A stretch of DNA of 42,194 nucleotides. It comes from Alcaligenes pakistanensis. Its GTDB lineage: Bacteria; Pseudomonadota; Gammaproteobacteria; Burkholderiales; Burkholderiaceae_B. Where the stretch lies: assembly GCF_014652815.1 (NCBI RefSeq), contig NZ_BMZN01000001.1, positions 1 to 42,194 of the forward strand, in the 5' to 3' direction. Position 1 is the stretch's first letter. Every line of letters begins with the position of its first letter. The position numbers were made by a program, and so were the translations under genes. This document shows positions 39,839-42,194 of the stretch, one piece after another. The notes under the pieces are model-generated. The model saw only the letters and a program-made list of their open reading frames with translations. It searched no databases and had not been told where the DNA came from.

Positions 39839-40294
39839 ATGTCTTTATTGAAATTCAAAAACAATAAAAAACCTGTTTTTATAAACAGCTTTTTAAATCA
39901 ATTCATCGTTTTTATGGCATTAGGCAGTGTTCCTATGGCGGGATATGCCGCGTCGTTAGCCTGGGATAGTGAACAGCTTAGTCAGGCCATCACGACAGGC
40001 TCACCACGCACCCAGCAAAGCTTTATGCCAGCGGAGGCGGTACGCGCTCAAGCCACGACGATAGGCAAAGTGGAAGTTAGCTACCATCACAATGGACGGG
40101 CCGTTCTAAAAAGCCGTCTGTGTCTGCAGGGGGGCGCTTGCGTGGATATGAATGGGTCGACGCTAAGCACGAGAGCCTTTGTCGGCCAAGATGCACGCTT
40201 TGGCTTTGTACTGGAGCATGAGGTTTGGAGCTGGGCAGGTAGCACCGAGGCGGTACGGGTGCAGGCGTCAATTCGTGTGAATTATCAGCGCTAG
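39839..40294 (+). CDS. FlhE-like exported protein
   Basis: 151 aa from the ATG at 39839; the frame is open from 39788 but the first 17 residues look untranslated. A basic N-region and hydrophobic core FLNQFIVFMALGSVPMAGYA form a signal peptide. The mature part matches the FlhE pattern: KVEVSYHHNGRAVLKSRLCL, then GGACVDMNGSTLSTRAF and VRVQASIRVNYQR with two Cys likely disulfide-bonded and the terminal VNY. FlhE is a periplasmic flagellar accessory protein, proposed to limit proton leakage through the export apparatus. It precedes a MotA/MotB-type pair, consistent with that context. Distant similarity by eye only. Confidence 0.5.
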   Translation: MSLLKFKNNKKPVFINSFLNQFIVFMALGSVPMAGYAASLAWDSEQLSQAITTGSPRTQQSFMPAEAVRAQATTIGKVEVSYHHNGRAVLKSRLCLQGGACVDMNGSTLSTRAFVGQDARFGFVLEHEVWSWAGSTEAVRVQASIRVNYQR

Positions 40295-40415
40295 CCTTTC
40301 GTCGTATAGGGGGCGTCGTGCTGCTGTTTTTTGCTCTTGGATGAGCAAGACGAGAGTAATAGGCTCATAAACGATTTAATTTCGTTTGTACTTGATCCAC
40401 CTCAAGGTCTAAGCC

Positions 40416-40442
40416 TAAAGAAAGTGGCGTTGCTGCCGATAT
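40416..40442 (+). promoter_or_regulatory. Sigma-28 (FliA) promoter upstream of the stator genes
   Basis: TAAA at 40416-40419, a 15-nt spacer, then GCCGATAT at 40435-40442 match the FliA consensus TAAA-N15-GCCGATAA with one difference. Transcription would begin near 40450, leaving a 30-nt leader to the ATG at 40483. Confidence 0.85.
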
Positions 40443-40482
40443 GTAGTCCTGATGCCCATCGGGCCATAACCAGGACTTGTGC

Positions 40483-41298
40483 ATGAATCCCTCTACTCTG
40501 ATCGGCATCGTAGCCAGCGTGCTGCTGTTTGCCGTCATCTTGTTTTTTACGGCAGAAAATCCTGCCCTGTTTGTGGACTTGCCCAGTCTGGCGGTTGTGC
40601 TGGTGGGCACCTTGGCAGCCACCTTTATCAGCTACCCCTTAAGTGAAGTAGTTCGCATCTTTGGTTTGATCGGCACCGTGCTGCGTAACGAGCGCCTGTA
40701 CACCCAACAGGATATGGACGAACTGATCAATATCTCGCGTCTGTGGATGATGGGGGATATACGGGCGGTTGAAGAAGCACTGGAAAAGGTCGCGAACCCC
40801 TTTCTGAAAACAGGCGTTCAGCTGGTGATTGACCGGGCTCCCCAAGAAGATATTGAAGACCTTTTGCAATGGCGTATCAGCCGTCTGCGTGCCCGTGAGC
40901 ATGCTGAGGCCCAGCTGTTCCGTCTGATGGCCAGTTTTGCACCGGCCTTCGGCATGGTGGGTACTTTAATTGGTCTGGTCAACCTGATGTTCTTGCTGGG
41001 TGATGGCGATATTACGTCTATCGGTCAGCAAATGGCGTTGGCCTTGATGACGACGTTTTACGGTGTCTTGCTCTCCAATCTGCTCTTCAAACCAGTTGCC
41101 GTGAAACTGGAGCGCCGAACTGAACAGCGTGTCGTATTGATGAACATGATCATGCAAGGTGTCTCCATGATGAGCCAACGCCGTGGCCCTGCCTTGATGC
41201 GTGAGACGCTGAACTCTTTCATGGCCCAGTATCAGGACGAAATCAACGACCGGGGCGGGCGCGATGACGATGCAGACCCGGCTCCGGAGCGAGGCTGA
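40483..41298 (+). CDS. MotA/PomA-type flagellar stator subunit
   Basis: 271 aa from the ATG at 40483; an ATG 2 codons earlier is equally in frame. Four membrane segments: IGIVASVLLFAVILFFTAEN, then PSLAVVLVGTLAATFISYPL, FRLMASFAPAFGMVGTLIGL and QQMALALMTTFYGVLLSNLL. The last two carry the MotA ion-channel Pro and Thr region. The cytoplasmic loop includes the conserved charged residues that act on FliG (ERLYTQQDMDELINISRLWM). Together with MotB it forms the torque-generating stator. The FliA promoter marks it as a late flagellar gene. The PSLAVVLVGTLAATFISYP start resembles the MotC/PomA class, so a second stator set is possible. Confidence 0.88.
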   Translation: MNPSTLIGIVASVLLFAVILFFTAENPALFVDLPSLAVVLVGTLAATFISYPLSEVVRIFGLIGTVLRNERLYTQQDMDELINISRLWMMGDIRAVEEALEKVANPFLKTGVQLVIDRAPQEDIEDLLQWRISRLRAREHAEAQLFRLMASFAPAFGMVGTLIGLVNLMFLLGDGDITSIGQQMALALMTTFYGVLLSNLLFKPVAVKLERRTEQRVVLMNMIMQGVSMMSQRRGPALMRETLNSFMAQYQDEINDRGGRDDDADPAPERG

Positions 41299-41302
41299 TC
41301 GT

Positions 41303-42154
41303 ATGGCGAACACGGAGCAGGACTTGACCTTGGGAGAGCGGGCCGATCGCCAAAAAGCCTTGCAAAAGGAACTGGAGCAAGCCCGAGGCGCCAAGATCGA
41401 GCAGCAGCTGGCCAATAACCTCAGCAGTCGACGACGTAGCCGCCCTTGGAACGATCCAGGGCTGGCCGTGCCCGAGGAAGAAGAGGCCTGGCTAACCACT
41501 TATCTGGATATGATGACCCTGCTATTGGTCCTGATGATTGTGATGCTTTCCTTTGCAGGCAAGCGTGCGCAAACAGCGGCTCAAGAACAGGGGCAGGGCG
41601 GTGCGACGATGATGGCGCAAGCGGGTAAAGACGGTGCCGGTTTACTGCCTGCTGGCGCGGGCTTGTTTCCGGATTCCGGGCTGGGTGAGGGGCAAGGGAA
41701 GGGCAATCACGGTCTGGATCTGGCTGGTTTGGGTGACAACATTGATGTGGTCATGAACGATCAGTCCGTCAGTTTCCGCATCAATAGCGAAATTCTGTTT
41801 TCATCTGGGGGGGCGGATTTGGGCCTGGAAGGGTTGGCGGTATTGCGCCAACTGGCCGCTGTGCTGCAAAAATCCCAGCATCCTGTTGTGATAGAAGGGC
41901 ACACAGACGCGGTGCCGATCCGCAGTTATCGCTATCCCTCGAACTGGGAGTTATCGGGTGCGCGCGCAGGTAGTGTGGTGCGCTATATGGAAGCCAATGG
42001 GGTGGGCAGCCAGCGTTTGAGCGCTGTGGGTTATGCCGATACGCGGCCGTTGGGAGATAACGAGACCTCTCAAGGACGGGCAACGAACCGACGGGTGGAG
42101 ATCATTGTGCAGACTCCCCAGCCGCAGGCAGAAGCCCCGCCAGCCAGTCCCTAA
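41303..42154 (+). CDS. MotB/PomB-type stator subunit with OmpA peptidoglycan-binding domain
   Basis: 283 aa from the ATG at 41303, with GGAGCGAGG upstream; in-frame ATGs at 41264 and 41270 lie inside the preceding gene, which it otherwise follows by 4 nt. A charged cytoplasmic N-terminus leads to one membrane helix LTTYLDMMTLLLVLMIVML with the ion-binding Asp near its start. A Gly/Ala/Gln-rich plug or linker region follows (about residues 85-135). The OmpA-like domain contains SFRINSEILFSSGGADLGLE, VIEGHTDAVPIRS and the NRRVEIIVQTP end. It anchors the stator to the cell wall. It pairs with the MotA-type gene, and a strong terminator follows. Confidence 0.9.
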   Translation: MANTEQDLTLGERADRQKALQKELEQARGAKIEQQLANNLSSRRRSRPWNDPGLAVPEEEEAWLTTYLDMMTLLLVLMIVMLSFAGKRAQTAAQEQGQGGATMMAQAGKDGAGLLPAGAGLFPDSGLGEGQGKGNHGLDLAGLGDNIDVVMNDQSVSFRINSEILFSSGGADLGLEGLAVLRQLAAVLQKSQHPVVIEGHTDAVPIRSYRYPSNWELSGARAGSVVRYMEANGVGSQRLSAVGYADTRPLGDNETSQGRATNRRVEIIVQTPQPQAEAPPASP

Positions 42155-42158
42155 AAAC

Positions 42159-42193
42159 AAAACCCCGGTTTGTGACACACAAACCGGGGTTTT
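42159..42193 (+). terminator. Terminator of the stator operon
   Basis: AAAACCCCGGTTTGTG (42159-42174) pairs perfectly with CACAAACCGGGGTTTT (42178-42193) around ACA. It begins 4 bp after the last stop codon. Confidence 0.95.
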
Positions 42194-42194
42194 T

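Noticed and set aside
40320-40350. Stem TTGCTC/GAGCAA after the FlhE-like gene as terminator
   Set aside because: The T-run is on the 5' side of the stem, and there is none following it on either strand in the correct orientation.
1-42194. CRISPR arrays, rRNA genes, intact tRNAs, transposases
   Set aside because: Read through on both strands; no regular spaced repeats, no rRNA-like blocks and no insertion sequence transposase or terminal inverted repeats were found.

Overview
The window looks like a chromosome segment of a betaproteobacterium of the family Alcaligenaceae, most likely Alcaligenes or a close relative. This is inferred from moderate GC content, a Bug-type tripartite tricarboxylate transporter binding protein, a Bordetella-like copper uptake operon headed by a DUF2946 upstream ORF, an imuA-imuB-dnaE2 cassette and a KtrAB pair. 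No rRNA gene, intact tRNA gene, CRISPR array or recognisable transposase was seen. Species assignment is not possible from the sequence alone.

Region 1 (1-3643) appears to be the right-hand end of an integrated element. It carries an SOS operon (umuD, umuC and a truncated SRAP/HMCES-type gene, led by a near-perfect LexA box), an ABM-domain gene, two tandem DUF2158 microgenes that are too short for usual ORF calling, and a small orphan ORF. It ends at an exact 50-nt 3' half of tRNA-Pro(GGG), which I read as an attachment site. The native tRNA terminator follows at once.

Region 2 (3644-8130) holds poorly characterised small genes: a zinc-ribbon protein, two lipoproteins (one with a ParB/Srx-like domain), a membrane zinc-ribbon protein and a likely gene remnant. 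It is partly AT-rich.

Region 3 (8139-11454, minus strand) is a copper-acquisition operon: a CruR-like DUF2946 upstream ORF ending in RAPP, a TonB-dependent outer-membrane transporter, a possible 39-codon ORF and a copper-uptake-associated exported protein. The uORF keeps the RAPP arrest motif but has CPYG where CXXC is expected, which makes it the best candidate for a variant regulatory system.

Region 4 (11634-23548) is metabolic and envelope-related: a Sel1-like lipoprotein, D-serine dehydratase, a thiosulfate dehydrogenase (TsdA) with a triheme cytochrome c, a decayed serine hydrolase, an operon of FAD amino-acid oxidase, YkvI transporter and XRE-cupin regulator, a lipoprotein, a SUMF1-fold protein lacking the catalytic cysteines, and small hypotheticals.

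Region 5 (23666-42194) is mostly core: KtrBA potassium uptake, an Old Yellow Enzyme, a hotdog thioesterase with YqeY, the SOS mutasome imuA-imuB-dnaE2 behind a second LexA box, a DTW-domain tRNA modification enzyme, an NRDE protein, an aspartoacylase-family hydrolase, a Bug binding protein with a LysR regulator, PBP7, an FlhE-like exported protein, and a MotA/MotB-type stator pair behind a near-consensus sigma-28 promoter. The window therefore carries two separate LexA-controlled translesion systems, one on the element and one in the backbone.
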